This document shows, piece by piece, positions 1 to 11,787 of a stretch of 64,000 nucleotides of DNA. The position numbers and the translations under genes were made by a program. The stretch is from the NCBI GenBank assembly GCA_030248195.1, contig JASAND010004231.1:20374-84373 (forward strand), written 5' to 3'. The notes under the pieces are model-generated. The model had not been told where the DNA came from and ran no database searches. It worked only from the letters and a program-made list of their open reading frames with translations. Source of the DNA: Trissonchulus latispiculum (Eukaryota > Nematoda > Enoplea > Enoplida > Ironidae). The number at the start of each line of letters is the position of its first letter. Within the stretch, counting starts at the first letter, position 1.

Positions 1-24
1 AGAATTCACACTCAAAATTACAAA

Positions 25-3000
25 ATGGACCGAGCAGCCGCCTTTGTACTGTAAGTTCTGTAAGGATATTTTCAAACTTTATACCTTTATGGCCACACTA
101 AATTGAGATTTAACTAAACTTACTAAAAGACTCTAAGCATGCAAATCGTCACATTTTGCATAGTTGCTGTTTTATAATAATTGTTGCATAATATAACATA
201 AAACGCTTTAATTCCAATTGTAGGGGAGTAGTTGAAAATTGAAAAGATAATCGTATCAACATTAAAAATTATGTATATAATTTTGGCAGTATAGGTCTTG
301 CAGGATACAATTTTTCCTGCAATTACTTTTAAGTTTACCTCTTGTTTCAACTATAAATGACAAACTAAGATATTTTTACGGTTTACCTCTAGGATATTTC
401 TATGGTGGTTTGATGATGCACTCAGTAGCGATGTGAACAATCTTGAGACCAGATTAGTTTGTGATAAACTAACAAATGATTGCAGCAGAAATGGCAACTT
501 TCATATGGTTTGTCTCAACATTAAAGGGGAAAAGATTTGCGGTGAAACCTGCTACTTAACCCATACCTACTGCAGGCGGTTTCCGCTTAAAGGTAAGGTG
601 TACAGTGGCATATGAACATTAGTACTTAGGAGTATGGATTAGGAGTAGGATGGTCACAATTTAATTAAAATGAGCACTCAGAATACGAACTCCTCGATTT
701 CAAAACAAGACATATACCCTACATAGTAAACCTAACGTTAACCTGACAGACCCCTTCATCTCGGCTCCTTTTATTATTTTTAATTCTTACAAAATTTGTG
801 TTGAACTTTTCCGATCTTCTAGCCATCTCAATGGGAATGCAACCTCACATTAAATTTATTTAAGTATGTAAAGTAGAGCCTAACTAGGAGCTATTCTTAT
901 AACGTTATAATTAATTAAAGTCACAAGACTTTGTTCCATCCAGGTGTTCTCTTTAAGGTTCAAGGTGGTATATTTACAGCTGTAAATTTTAGGTAGTTAA
1001 CCAAAATCTTTTTAGCAGCACGTTTCTTCTAATTTGGCCTGTCAGTTTTTAGTTAGTTTCCGTTTCCTATAAACAGTGTGCTGTGTTTTAGAAATCAAAT
1101 TAGCCCAAGTTTTGGAAAAGCCAAGACACGCACCTGCCAAGGAGCAACCGATTGCACAACGTAATTAGATTGAATCTTCTTTTCTAGTTTGACTTTGACT
1201 TGCAGCCATATTACACTATGTTCAAAAGGGGAAAACATAAACAGACACTCAAGAATTCAGTAGTTTCTGCAGTAGCGGTACCATATCTAGCGCATGATTT
1301 CAGTGGAATCTGTGGTAAGCTGAACTTATTCCCTCGCTTTTACGGTTCAACTGAATTTGACTTTAAGTCAATCCTCCAGAAGTGTTAAGGTAGGTACATT
1401 CATAGTTCCAGACGCAAGCAGACGCGCGTAGACGCGCGTACGTAAGCGTCTGCATGCGTTCGTGAGCATGAATACACTACAATTATTTTGAAAGGTTAAA
1501 ATGGCATGTTACAATCTGCGTCGACGCGCGACTCTCTGCGTTCGCGACTATTAATGCACGTTTAGTGCTTGTGATTGTCCTTCATGAAATTTCCTAGCAG
1601 CATAGACTTGTGCTGACGAACGAGATTTCAGCATTATATAAGGTGATTTTATAGTCACGTACGCAAGTATACGAGCGTCTACAAAAGTCAGTGCACTTCT
1701 ACGCGCGTCGGCGTGAGTCGAAGTTCGTAAACTGCGATGGTGTAATTTTAAATTGAATAATGTACAAATCGTAAACCCCTCGTAAACGCGCTTCGACGCG
1801 TCAAGTGGTAGCTCGGCAGTGTTGTGCACTGGCCCTGCCCAGACCGGCCGACCCAGAGGTCCAGAGTGGGCCGGCCGGTCAAATACGGGGCGGCCGACTG
1901 GCCAGTAACAGTTTCTGCGGCTTATCGCCTTAAACGTGCTGAAATCTGCCTTGAAAACAGTCAAATATTTATTAATTTTACTTGTATTTGGGATAGCCAG
2001 CCAGCCAAAAGTGGCACCGGCCGGCAGGGGAAGGCCGGCGAAACGGCCGAGGTTGCGAGCTGGGCCGGCCGAAACCGACCGGCCCACGAAAAATTGGGCC
2101 GGTGAACAACACTATATCACGGCATTCGGGCGAGATACTACGCCACTTACAACCGCAGCATGCGTTTACCGCGTCGACGCGCTTCGGCGCGCCTCTATGC
2201 ACATCAAAGTGCATTTATGTGCGCCTACTGCTTACTAGAAACTGAAACTTTGAATCAGCATTAATGAAATAAAAATAATACGTAAACAATAAACACCACT
2301 CTGTCTTGTCCTGTAGCTAAACACGTTATAACGATGTATTTAATGTGCGGAGATAACGTTATTCGAATATCAATAGTAAGAAAGAACGAACATCTAAATT
2401 TTCTTTAGCGTCATGAACAATTTTTAATAATATTTTTATTTCTATAGTAGCCAGTGAAAATGATCAAATTCCGCAGGAGAAACAGCACGTCCCCATTACT
2501 GAGGAACCCCGGATTCAGGAAGTTCCAGCACCAGCGCCTTCTCACGAACGAAACGACTGCCGTAAGTCTTCTCAGATCACAAAAACATTTAATAAGTAAC
2601 AGTTTACATAGTTGTTTAAGTAAAACAACAGAGCTAATAGCATTTTGTACACTTTGAAATGGGAAATTTAAAATGTCTGAATACGTGACAGGATGATGGA
2701 AGGATGTTACAAAGCCAAATTACGCACTGCATGAATTGGAAAAAGCAAACATATAGTAGGAATAGAATTCCGCTATAATGAATGATACATAATTATATAG
2801 TTTTGCATAAATTTCTTTCCTATTAATAAAATAATTTCCGCTATTGGAACGCCATCAAGTTTGTGTTATAGTTGATCTGCACAAACTTCGATTAGAAGCC
2901 CTATCTCAGACCAACATGTATCGACAAAGACACAATGTTCCACCTCTGCAGGAGGACCATAAGCTTAATGAGCAAGCCCAGGCTTATGCCGTTCATCTCG

Positions 3001-4929
3001 CATCGACAAGGGAGTTCGAGCATAGTCTCGGTGCTAGAACTGGAAAATATGGAGAAAATGTGCACTATGAGGAAGGATATGAATTTACGGGTATGCAAGT
3101 ATATATACCTTGAATGAAACTGATGTGAATCAGTGAAGCAAATGAAGAAATAAAATGCAATGATGGTTCAGTCTTGCTAAAATCAGGTTCAGGAATAGGA
3201 ACTGTAGAACAGTAGAACGAAGAGTTTATAATATGATATAATTAACAGCCTTAACGGTGCCAAAGCCGAGCATCGTGCACGATTACCTAACGATTACATA
3301 TTTATATTGGGAAGTGCTGGCTGAGTGTCTTGTTCTTCCTGCCACCAAGTGTTTATAATACCAAGAGTGGGAAGCTTGGCCCTTCCTAATGGAAATGGCC
3401 TGCGAGATGCTCGGCACATTAAGGCCGAAATCTCGGGGGGGTACCACTTACCATTATTCAGCATGTGTTTATATGCGTTTGAACTAAAACGCATCTGATT
3501 GGCTAATCGCCTACCTTATGTCAAATTTACGTGCAAACCCGGCCCACCCCCCCCCCCCCCCGAGATCTCGGGGGGGGGGGCCGCTTAGCGTTGTTAAGCG
3601 TGTGTTTATATGCAGTCGAACTGAAAAGCACTGATGAGGATTGCGGTAGCTGAGGCTTTTCAGTTCGAATGCATATAGACACACGCTTAACAACGCTAAG
3701 CGGGACCCCCCCCCCCGAGATCTCGGGGGGGGGGTCCGCTTATACACGTAAGTTTGACATAAGGTAGGCGATTAGCCAATCAGATGCGTTTTAAGTTCAA
3801 ACGCACATAAACACTTGCTGAACAATGGTAAGTGGTACCCCCCGAAATTTTGGCCTTAATGTGCCGAGCATCTCGCAGGCCATTTCCATTAGGAAGGGCC
3901 AAGCTTCCCACTCTTGGTATTATAAACTCTTGCTGCCATAAACTCACGCTTAATAGAGTAAATGATCGCGGATGTACTGAACCATCGCTGCTGATAACAT
4001 TAATCATAGATCAATATTAGTGTTAATTGTTAACATTTAACAAAACCTCTATTTAGGGTGCAATGCGTATCTGACTGACATCTGACATCAAGTGTCGCTA
4101 ATTCTTTAAATATTTAGGAACTTTTGCTATTGATAATTGGTATGACGAGATAACAGAATACGATTATTCCAGCTGTTCGTCTAGAACTGGGAAGGAAATA
4201 AGTAAGAAACTTACATGTATTTCTAACATGTTCTAACATTTAGTACGTAACATGAAATAATTTTAGTTAAATCAAAAAAGGTAAGAATACTAGAATATTC
4301 ACCCTAAAATCAATGTACTAATCAAGTTGGTGCCGGTCCACGTTTATTAAACCGCAGCAAACGGAGAAGGACTACACATAATGTTTGGTAAAAATACATT
4401 GGCTGTTTTATGAGTTCGGTGGTTTCGGTCCATAAAAGTTTTGGTCTTTCCTAAATAACCTAGAAATGTTTTTGTTGTTGTGCTTCATTTTTAAAGAGGG
4501 GAGGGCAATTCATCTGCAAATTAGGGAAGGTTACAAAAATTAAATCGTACATAATCCATATCAAGATAGTACTCCGTTTAGATTTAGCTTCATCTTCAGT
4601 TCACAAATTTTTGACATTTAGTTTTGTATCGCTTTAGTTTCAACTGTTTATGACAGATTAAACTATAATTATTTCAATTTAAAATCCTAAGTGCCATAGT
4701 ATTGGCGCCAGGCATTTTAACAGAGGAATTGTCCCTTTCCTTCCAAAACTTGTATGTTTTACCTGTTTTAGGACATTTCACGTCACTAGTTTGGAAAAGA
4801 ACTACAAAAGTGGGTCACGGATTTGCTGTCACGCCTGGCTGCATCAGACTTTACGTTGTTGCTCAATATTTGCCTGCAGGAAACATCATCGGTCGATTTT
4901 CCAAGAATGTACTCCCGCCAAAAGCTTGA
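25..4929 (+). CDS. Secreted CAP-domain (SCP/TAPS) protein, 8 exons
   Basis: Exons read by hand: 25-50, 393-592, 944-981, 1188-1314, 2448-2561, 2872-3090, 4118-4201, 4772-4929. Their sum is 966 nt (321 aa plus stop) and every junction keeps phase. Exon 1 (MDRAAAFVL) joins exon 2 (IFLWWFDDALSS) to make a convincing signal peptide, which fixes the start. A region with six cysteines in about 40 residues follows, then a Pro/Glu-rich linker (exon 5). The CAP domain lies in exons 6-8: a GENV motif, WYDEI, the CAP1-like motif HFTSLVWKRTT and the CAP2-like motif YVVAQYLPAGN. CAP proteins are mostly secreted and bind sterols, lipids or other ligands; the ligand here is unknown. The cysteine-rich domain was not recognised. 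Exons 3 and 4 are the least certain because they rest on phase and splice signals only. Confidence 0.8.
1411..1816. repeat. CpG-rich word swarm (GACGCGCGTA-like), probable decayed transposon
   Basis: The words GACGCGCGTA, TACGCGCGTC, GACGCGCG and close variants recur in both orientations through 1411-1816 and again at 2160-2230, on both sides of a hAT-like insertion. This density of CpG words is unlike the surrounding AT-rich intron. It resembles the subterminal repeat clusters of hAT-type elements, but I found no clear terminal repeat or target duplication. Confidence 0.4.
1817..2114. mobile_element. hAT-like MITE with GGCCGG subterminal repeats
   Basis: The left end CAGTGTTGTGCACTGGCCC and the right end, read in reverse as TAGTGTTGTTCACCGGCCC, form a terminal inverted repeat. 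The 8-bp flanks tagctcgg (1809-1816) and tatcacgg (2115-2122) match at six positions, consistent with a decayed hAT target duplication. The interior is packed with GGCCGG words in both orientations and has no transposase. It lies in the fourth intron of the CAP gene. ORFs crossing it are composition artefacts. Confidence 0.65.
3351..3927. mobile_element. Foldback element with a nested inner palindrome
   Basis: The arm 3351-3545 is repeated in inverted orientation at about 3743-3927; the ends are GTTTATAATACCAAGAG and its complement. Between the arms is a second inverted repeat (about 3555-3740) bounded by poly-C/poly-G tracts around CGAGATCTCG. No coding capacity. It sits in the CAP gene intron between exons 6 and 7. 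I could not identify a clean target duplication. Confidence 0.65.
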
Positions 4930-5337
4930 ATTTTGGTGGATATTGAGTTAACATGTTGTGAACTCTTATTAATAGTTTCTTGCATGTATATAAACATTAA
5001 ACTCAAACACTTATGCGCATTTATAATGCTAACAATATCCGTACTTCCGTGTTAAGTATCGAGACGAGACTGAGTCAAGAGGAAAGAGTGGGTCAAAGAG
5101 AACTAACCAAAACTAAAATAATCTTCGGAAAAGAGCTCATTGCATAAAATTGACCAAAACTCAAACAGTGTCGTTCGTATCTACGGAAAAGAGCTAAAAA
5201 CGTTTACCAGTAATCTAAGTTTCCCAATATCTAGGTAAGGTTACGATGTCCGTTTAATCATAAAAATCATTCACTTTTTCATGCCACTAACTTGATTAAT
5301 CGAAATCAATTTTGTTATTCTAACTCTGCTATATAGT
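4930..5337. other. Short intergenic tail of the CAP gene
   Basis: It holds a likely poly(A) signal ATTAAA at 4996-5001, 67 bp after the CAP stop codon. I see no gene in the remainder, which ends at the retroelement target site GATT (5338-5341). Confidence 0.5.
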
Positions 5338-5341
5338 GATT
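5338..5341. repeat. Target-site duplication GATT (left copy)
   Basis: GATT precedes the LTR start TGTAATG and matches GATT at 32173-32176 directly after the other LTR end. Confidence 0.8.
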
Positions 5342-6262
5342 TGTAATGAAGTAGGTAAGATTGGGATTCCAAATTCCGCAACAGTCTATCACGACTGACT
5401 CTGGGTATCAACCACTTCGAGTACACGGAAGGTCGACGCGTTTATCGGTGAGGATAAACTTAGGCACAGGATCTTCGGAAGGTGATTTGTCCAGAACCAA
5501 AGATTCCTTGCGGTCAACCTGGATGGGGTCTAGGAGTGAGTTCGTTTGAAGAGGATGGGGATCCAAGGGATATCAGTAGCAAGCGGGGTCGACACTTGCC
5601 GTTTCCGGATAGATGAATCAGGTCTGTATCAAAGAACACTGATTGAGAATGTTGATTGCCAAATCAAGATTCTAGAACGATGATTGTGATGTCTTTGTCG
5701 GAACCAAGGGTTCAATTTAAACACTTACTTGTGCAGGGGCTATGAATCCAAATCTTGATCTGAACCTTATGTCCTAGTCAGTAGATTCAGTATTAGGACA
5801 CAACAATTTAATAATGATAACTATAATGATATTAACAACGATAGTAGTGATAGTAAACAATAAACAGGAGCATTACAGTGCGTACAGGGGATAAGACAGG
5901 TTACAACTCACAAACTATATGCTGTATAAACAATTAGACAAACAACAGTGGTTTGCCATAGTTGCCAGTATTTGATTTACCCGAGTTACTAGTTGTTGAT
6001 AGGGACAAGGTTCTGATAACTAAACTCAATCCTACAATGTTCCTCTTTCTTTCCTTTCTTAATCAATTAACTAGATACTAAACCTAATTACTAAACTCTT
6101 TCGTGCAGTCCCTATGTGCTTGTGTTCGTGTTAATAGATTATAACTCTTTCTCCGTCCTCCTTACCAAGGACAATATAGTATCAGTTAAGAAAGCTACTA
6201 AACAGTTTAAATTAACTAAATTAAAGGGTTAGTAGCACAGTGGTTCCGGTCTGTGGGTGAGC

Positions 6263-6464
6263 CCGAAATGCTAGTAACAATAGCACTTTCGGATGCTATA
6301 CGGTCGCCAGAGGGTTAAACACAAGGGGGGTCCGGTTGGGTGTTTCCTGGTCCGTTTATGGGGTTAGTATACAATTTTGTTTAATCTCTTCTTTTGTCTT
6401 CTATATCAGATCACTACTAACAGACGGGCGGTTTAGGCCAGAGTTACGGGGATGACAACCCCGT
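6263..6464 (-). other. Two conserved-loop hairpins in the 3' LTR
   Basis: At 6269-6285 the plus strand reads TGCTA-GTAACAA-TAGCA, inside a longer CCGAAA...TTTCGG stem. At 6446-6464 it reads ACGGGG-ATGACAA-CCCCGT. The stems are unrelated in sequence but pair fully, and the loops are near identical. On the sense (minus) strand the loop is UUGNYAY. The same hairpins occur in the 5' LTR at 26539-26555 and 26715-26733. Confidence 0.7.
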
Positions 6465-6844
6465 ATTCCATAGCAAAAGACAAAATGATGAAACCCATTT
6501 TCAATGTGTAAAAAGGTAAGACTCAATTTCAGCTCAAAAGATTAGCATTATGAAAGTTCACAACTGGTTTCAGTCTCCACAGATGATTCGGTGCTGTCAA
6601 CGGTTGTCTCTGCCTTTAAGGTCAAAAAACCGTGCTCCAATCCAATCAAAGTACCTACAGTTAAATCCAAATATGACTTGATTCCCAAGAAATGCTATGC
6701 TTCCAACCGAAATGACTAATCCTTCTGCTATCCAATAATTCCGGACTGTACTGAGCTATCTCTAATCAATCAGAGGCAGATTCCGTTCTGTTCAGGCTGG
6801 AGATACAGTCTTCTGCACCTGAATCAATTGGGTTAAAACCCATT

Positions 6845-6893
6845 AATACAAGTTATAGGTGCGGGATTCGAACCCAGCAACCATTACTCACAT
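6845..6893 (-). promoter_or_regulatory. tRNA T-arm / B-box-like sequence in the LTR
   Basis: The minus strand at 6874-6864 reads GGTTCGAATCC, an exact match to the RNA polymerase III B-box consensus, flanked by a short pairing stem as in a tRNA T-arm. The other LTR has it at 27130-27140. No acceptor, D-arm or anticodon arm can be folded around it, so this is not a tRNA gene. It could be a tRNA-derived relic or a Pol III or primer-mimic site. Confidence 0.4.
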
Positions 6894-7272
6894 TTTGGCT
6901 TTCTGAACTTAAAATACACTTGCGAAAGTCGAAACTGTTATGAAAATTTGGGATTTAGGTGGATTATTACGAGCTCTGAATGATTTAAGCAAAATCAGCA
7001 GCACTTGAAGTTGACTTTAAGTAAAACACTAACTTTTTGGGCAATTTCTTGCATTCGTACGCAAGAAATTGCAATTTCAATGTGAAACTATGATTTCAAG
7101 TTGATTTCTCTTTGTACAGTCTGCTTCTGTACGATTAAAACCTATTATTCGAAATTGATACACTTTTGGGCCCTTTTACAGCAGACAGGTACCCATTCAC
7201 TCAGTTAACTCGAGAAACAATAAATTGATTAAAGTGATCAAATCTAGGACCTTTGTTTCCTGAGTCCTAGCA

Positions 7273-7530
7273 AGGAAGGTAACAACTTCCTGTCTTCAAC
7301 ACGTACTAACTAATTAGAAAGTGCCTAGTACGCGGATTTGATGAAAACACAATATTTGAATGCAGAACTTTTGATTTCACGGTTCTAAATAAGGAAGGTA
7401 ACAACTTCCTGTTCTTAACGAGCATTAACAAGTTAGAAGAAAGTTAACGCACAAATTTAATGAAACATCATAATTTAACGTAGAACCTCTGTTTTTACTA
7501 AGTTCTACCTAGGGAAGGTAACAACTCCCT
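7273..7530 (-). other. Three conserved-loop hairpins in the 3' LTR
   Basis: AGGAAG-GTAACAA-CTTCCT occurs at 7273-7291 and 7392-7410, and AGGGAAG-GTAACAA-CTCCCT (one bulge) at 7511-7530. The spacing is about 119 bp, with related flanking text, so this is a degenerate tandem repeat. 5' LTR copies are at 27539-27557, 27657-27675 and 27777-27796. Confidence 0.7.
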
Positions 7531-8057
7531 ATTTTGTAAAATGTTGAATATTGAAAACTAGTTGGATTCATAAACTGGTAATCTTGGCATTATCAGAAGA
7601 TGGTTCTAGTAAACTATCCATAATACTTACGTAACTAATTGTTAATTTACTTATTTCAGGTATATCATCAGTTATTGCTTAATATTAGTTAGAATCACCG
7701 GATTGTTGACACTTATTATTGCCATTTGCAGATAATTATCATGGATGAGTTTCACATCAATTACTAAACGAGTAAGGTTGATTTTTCAACCTTGCTAACC
7801 CTTACATAACGGAGTTTGGTTAATTTTGCCTTTGAACTTGAACACCGACATGAAAATGGTGTTAGACCGCGGTTGCGGTCATTACTAGGAATAAAACATA
7901 CATCAGATATGGCTAGCTTAACTAAAAATGGCAATAACGGTGTGTTCTGACCTTAGAAACAAAGACACAGAGAATATAACTACAAACTACGTTTATTACA
8001 GCTTGATTTGTATTAATTTGGCAAAGAGACCGACTATTTGGTAGATTCCTGTTCTTG

Positions 8058-8104
8058 CGATTCGTCCGCACTCTTGACAAAGAGTGGCTTACGCGGACGA
8101 ATCG
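8058..8104 (-). other. Two-level hairpin with TGACAA loop in the 3' LTR
   Basis: A 12-bp outer stem CGATTCGTCCGC pairs with GCGGACGAATCG and encloses CACTCT-TGACAA-AGAGTG. The loop belongs to the same TRNCAA class as the smaller hairpins. It is conserved at 28327-28373 in the other LTR. Confidence 0.7.
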
Positions 8105-10800
8105 AGGATATCCATATTCAGACTGATAAGGACCTAGTACGGAGTCCCCCATGATTCTAGGTCCTATAGCCCTAACCTCATTTGCATATTTACTAAACTG
8201 TGCCTAAATCTAGATTTCCTACGTAACCAAATATTCACCAACTTCCAGATATGCATACAAGACTTGCACCCTAAAACTACGTTACTGATTATTACTTATC
8301 CTGCGTACTATAGGAGTTCTGGTATAATTTTGGCACTTCATACAGATCATGCATACAGAGGATCATTAACCATTTAGACGGTCACTTACTCGAATACAAC
8401 TGACAATTACATTACGTGAAACATTCATACAAGGGTCCTAGGTAATCTAATATTGAACTACGTAACCCTATTTGCTAATTAGACACAATCATGCAACATT
8501 TATGCAACACCTAAACTAATAACCACTTATACCTCACTTATGCAACGTTTAGACTAGAATACGCTCATATTACTAGAAATGCAGTCATTCATGCAAATCA
8601 CACATACGTTTCATTCCTGCTTAATATCTGAGTCTTGATCACTCCAGCGATGCTCACAACCTTCATCGGACAGAAGGAGTTTCTGCGAGTCAAAGCGCAT
8701 GCAGTCATAGAAGCCAATACAATGCCATTCATACAATTCATGCATACACAAACATACAATTTCCTAGGTAAGTATTTATCTAGCTAATCCTAAAACAGAC
8801 ATGATCATAAACAATCTAAACGGGACTAACCCTAATTGATATTAAGTAATCTGTGCTTCTAGCTATTATTTTAAACGTACTAAATTAACTGAATTTATGT
8901 TATGAGTTTTAGGTATCTAAAACTCAGTTTGTAGCGCGGAATTTTTGGCAATTTTGAGAACTTTGCAATTTCTGGGAAAGCCGTGTGAGTAATGATTGCC
9001 AAGCAATCATTACTAAACAAAACTACTATTATCAAACAAAACTACCAACAATACTTAAATTAATTTGTGGGGAAGCCGGTCATTCCCCGTGAAACGCTTA
9101 ATTATTAATTATTCATAAAGTGCAAGAAGTTGTTTTAGAATTCTACTTTAAAACTTGTTCATGTGTTCTTTTGATAACCTGTTACCTTTTTTTAGTTACC
9201 GACCTACAACATACAGTGCAAATTACAAACAATGATTTTTAAGGCTTAACAAAGCCTGAGATTAAAACAATATGGCCGGCAACTCCTAGTTGCCGGCTGT
9301 GGGGTGAATATTTCTATTAACTAACTCAGTAAATTAGGGTCGTAGTAAAGGGACCCTCTAACTCAAACTTAGGGGCTGGGTCCCCGCTTAATAATCCCAT
9401 AATCTACTTTTAAACCCCAAATTTAGGTCAAAAGGACCTTAATGAAAAATTGATAAAAGTTGGCCGTGGCTTGACCAAAAGTGCAAATAAAAGTAACAGA
9501 ATGAATGAATGAAATAATCGGAGGTGGAGGTCAGCAAACCTCGATATACAGAGAATGTCGGCACGAAAAACAAAAAAACTAAAATTGGGACAATTCTCAA
9601 GACCTCCATCGAACAGGAGGGGTTTACATGAGCTGTCCCTTTATTGAAATAATAAAATAATAAAATAACAATAAAAAATAAAGAAGAAATAAAAGTGGCT
9701 CGAAAGCCCACACATGCTAGAAAACTAAAGATTGGCCTCAGGCCCAAAATATTGAAAAAATGGGGCTCGCTGGCCCAAGGGTACGCATAAAAATTGGCCC
9801 ATTGGCCTTAAAAAATGTATATAAAAAATGGCCCGAAGGCCCCAAAATAAGCACATATTAAAAAATGGCCCAAGGCCTGAAAATGTATAGAAAAGTGGCC
9901 AAAAGGGCCGTTGAACCCTAGGCTTTTTTTTTCTTCTCAATCCTCGGCCAGGTATAGAAGACCTATTCGGCCCTAGTTGGTAAGTGTTCGTTGAAATTCT
10001 CAATTCTTTTCTGGCCCAGAGGCCAGAAAAGTCCTACTATTTTCCTAACCGGGGAAATGCGCTTTAGCCCCCATGCAGTACCAACTGCACTGGAGAGCGC
10101 ATAAAGGGGAGGGGGGAAGCAACCGCTTTCGGTTGCTCTCAAACGAACACTGATTTGAAAATAAAATTTTGGACCGAGCTGACAGTTTTGCTGACAGCTC
10201 GGTGACAGGTCATTAGCGAGACCTGGAGCTCGCTTTTTCTTTGATTTTAAGGCAAAGCTTCTAGAAAGTTCTAGAACCTTCTAGAAGCTTGCCACCTTTT
10301 GTGTGTGGGGCGCAGCGGCGGGCTGAGCCAGCTGGCCATTAGTGGTCGAAATTAATGGGATTTTGAAATTATTGCCCCACAACTGACCCATTTTTGATAT
10401 ATTTCCAGTGCCGAAACTTGGCGAAACTTTGCGAAATTTTCTTTAACATATAAACGTAACCAAAGGGAAAACTTTACGAAATTTCGGCATTTTAGTGAAT
10501 TATTATGCNCGAAANATNATTTTCTANAAGTTAAAAATTATATCATGATAATCTACGTACTTATCTACGTATATCTAGCTAATAACATTTATATTATTAT
10601 ATTATTATTAAGGGGGTTAAGCCCCCTCTAAACCCAATGACTTGGGCTTATCCTACTATTTTCTTTGTTTCCTCTTTGTTGGCCTTGTCCTCGGCCAAAA
10701 GTTCAGGTGAGGACAACTGCTAGGCCTTAGAAGAAAGAGGCCTAGCAGTGAGAGAAGAGAGAGAAAAGAGGTGAGGGGAATAACACCTGACTCAGGTGTA

Positions 10801-11412
10801 GTCTGGGAGGTAGACAACCTCCCAGACAATAAAAAAGGAAAAAGGTTTGCCTTAACTTTAAGGCAAAGAAAACCAATTTTAGTACACTCCTTTTTGGAGT
10901 GTTAAGATTACGACACCAAAAGTAATCTTATAAAAACATTTTAGCTCATAACTTTCTTATTATTGGGAGTTAGAAAAGTCGGGTTTGGATTTTTAGAATC
11001 AGAATCAAATTCTCTTTCATATAAGCCCAAGTCATTTTTCGACCAAAAATACTAAAATTAACTGATTATTACCTAATAAACACTTAATTATTGCTAATTA
11101 TCTCTACCTAACTACGTACTTAGCTATTTCGTACCTAATGGTAAACCATCTTCCAATATTTGCTATTTTTGATGTCAATTTCCATTTTATAGGCAATTTT
11201 ACGACTAATTTTCAGTTTAATTATGCACATAAACTTCGTATTTTGGTTTTGTGTCTCCCTGTTAATTGTTATCCAAACACTAGTGGTTTGCTAAATTGCG
11301 GAGGAAGCCTTATTCGACTCGGATAATAGACGTTATTCGCTTATTCACCTAAGTAAAGTTCAAATGTTGACTTTTATCTTAGTGTGGGAGTAACAACTCC
11401 ACTTACTAAAGG
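10801..11412 (-). other. Two conserved-loop hairpins near the LTR end
   Basis: A perfect 10-bp stem GTCTGGGAGG-TAGACAA-CCTCCCAGAC lies at 10801-10827. GTGGGAG-TAACAA-CTCCAC with one bulged G lies at 11393-11412. Both are conserved in the 5' LTR at 31166-31192 and 31753-31772. Confidence 0.65.
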
Positions 11413-11787
11413 GATTAAGACCGGAATACCCCTTTTACATAGCTCCTGGATTAGTATTGTTAATAAACACACGTTAGTAGGACCAAATTAAGCCTAAGAT
11501 TATAATTAAAACTAAGATTCGCGTCCTAATTGGATATTAATCCTGACCCTTATTAATAAATTTCGTGATTTTCGCTAAATACTGGCAACTCTAGCTAGGC
11601 AAACATAAAATAATCTGTACAATCATTGCTTGGACATTAATTGCTAAATACATTACATATTGATGATCCTCGCTTTTCTTCACAGATCCATGGCATATGA
11701 GTTCTTCCTTGCGGGTTGATTATTTTTGAACATTTTTAGATCAATTTTCGATTATTTTTAGCACCTTATTTTACTAATTCCATTACA

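Larger units (their letters stand above)
5342..11787 (-). repeat. 3' LTR of the giant element (6446 bp)
   Basis: This is a direct copy of 25608-32172 with visible substitutions and short indels. It carries no ORF above about 100 codons. It is dense in perfect hairpins: for example CTTTTCTGGCC with its complement at 10004-10029, AGTAATGATTG with its complement at 8987-9013, and GTCTGGGAGG with its complement at 10801-10827. From 9730 to 9910 there is a run of GGCC-loop-GGCC hairpins spaced about 35-40 bp. Four ambiguous bases lie at about 10508-10527. Confidence 0.93.

Noticed and set aside
1551..2238. Overlapping ORFs up to 178 codons on both strands
   Set aside because: They cross the GGCCGG-rich hAT-like MITE; open frames come from composition, and the region is a CAP-gene intron.
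5395..5410. TGG-GTATCAA-CCA as a further conserved-loop hairpin at the LTR start
   Set aside because: The stem is only 3 bp; kept out of the hairpin set although the loop matches.
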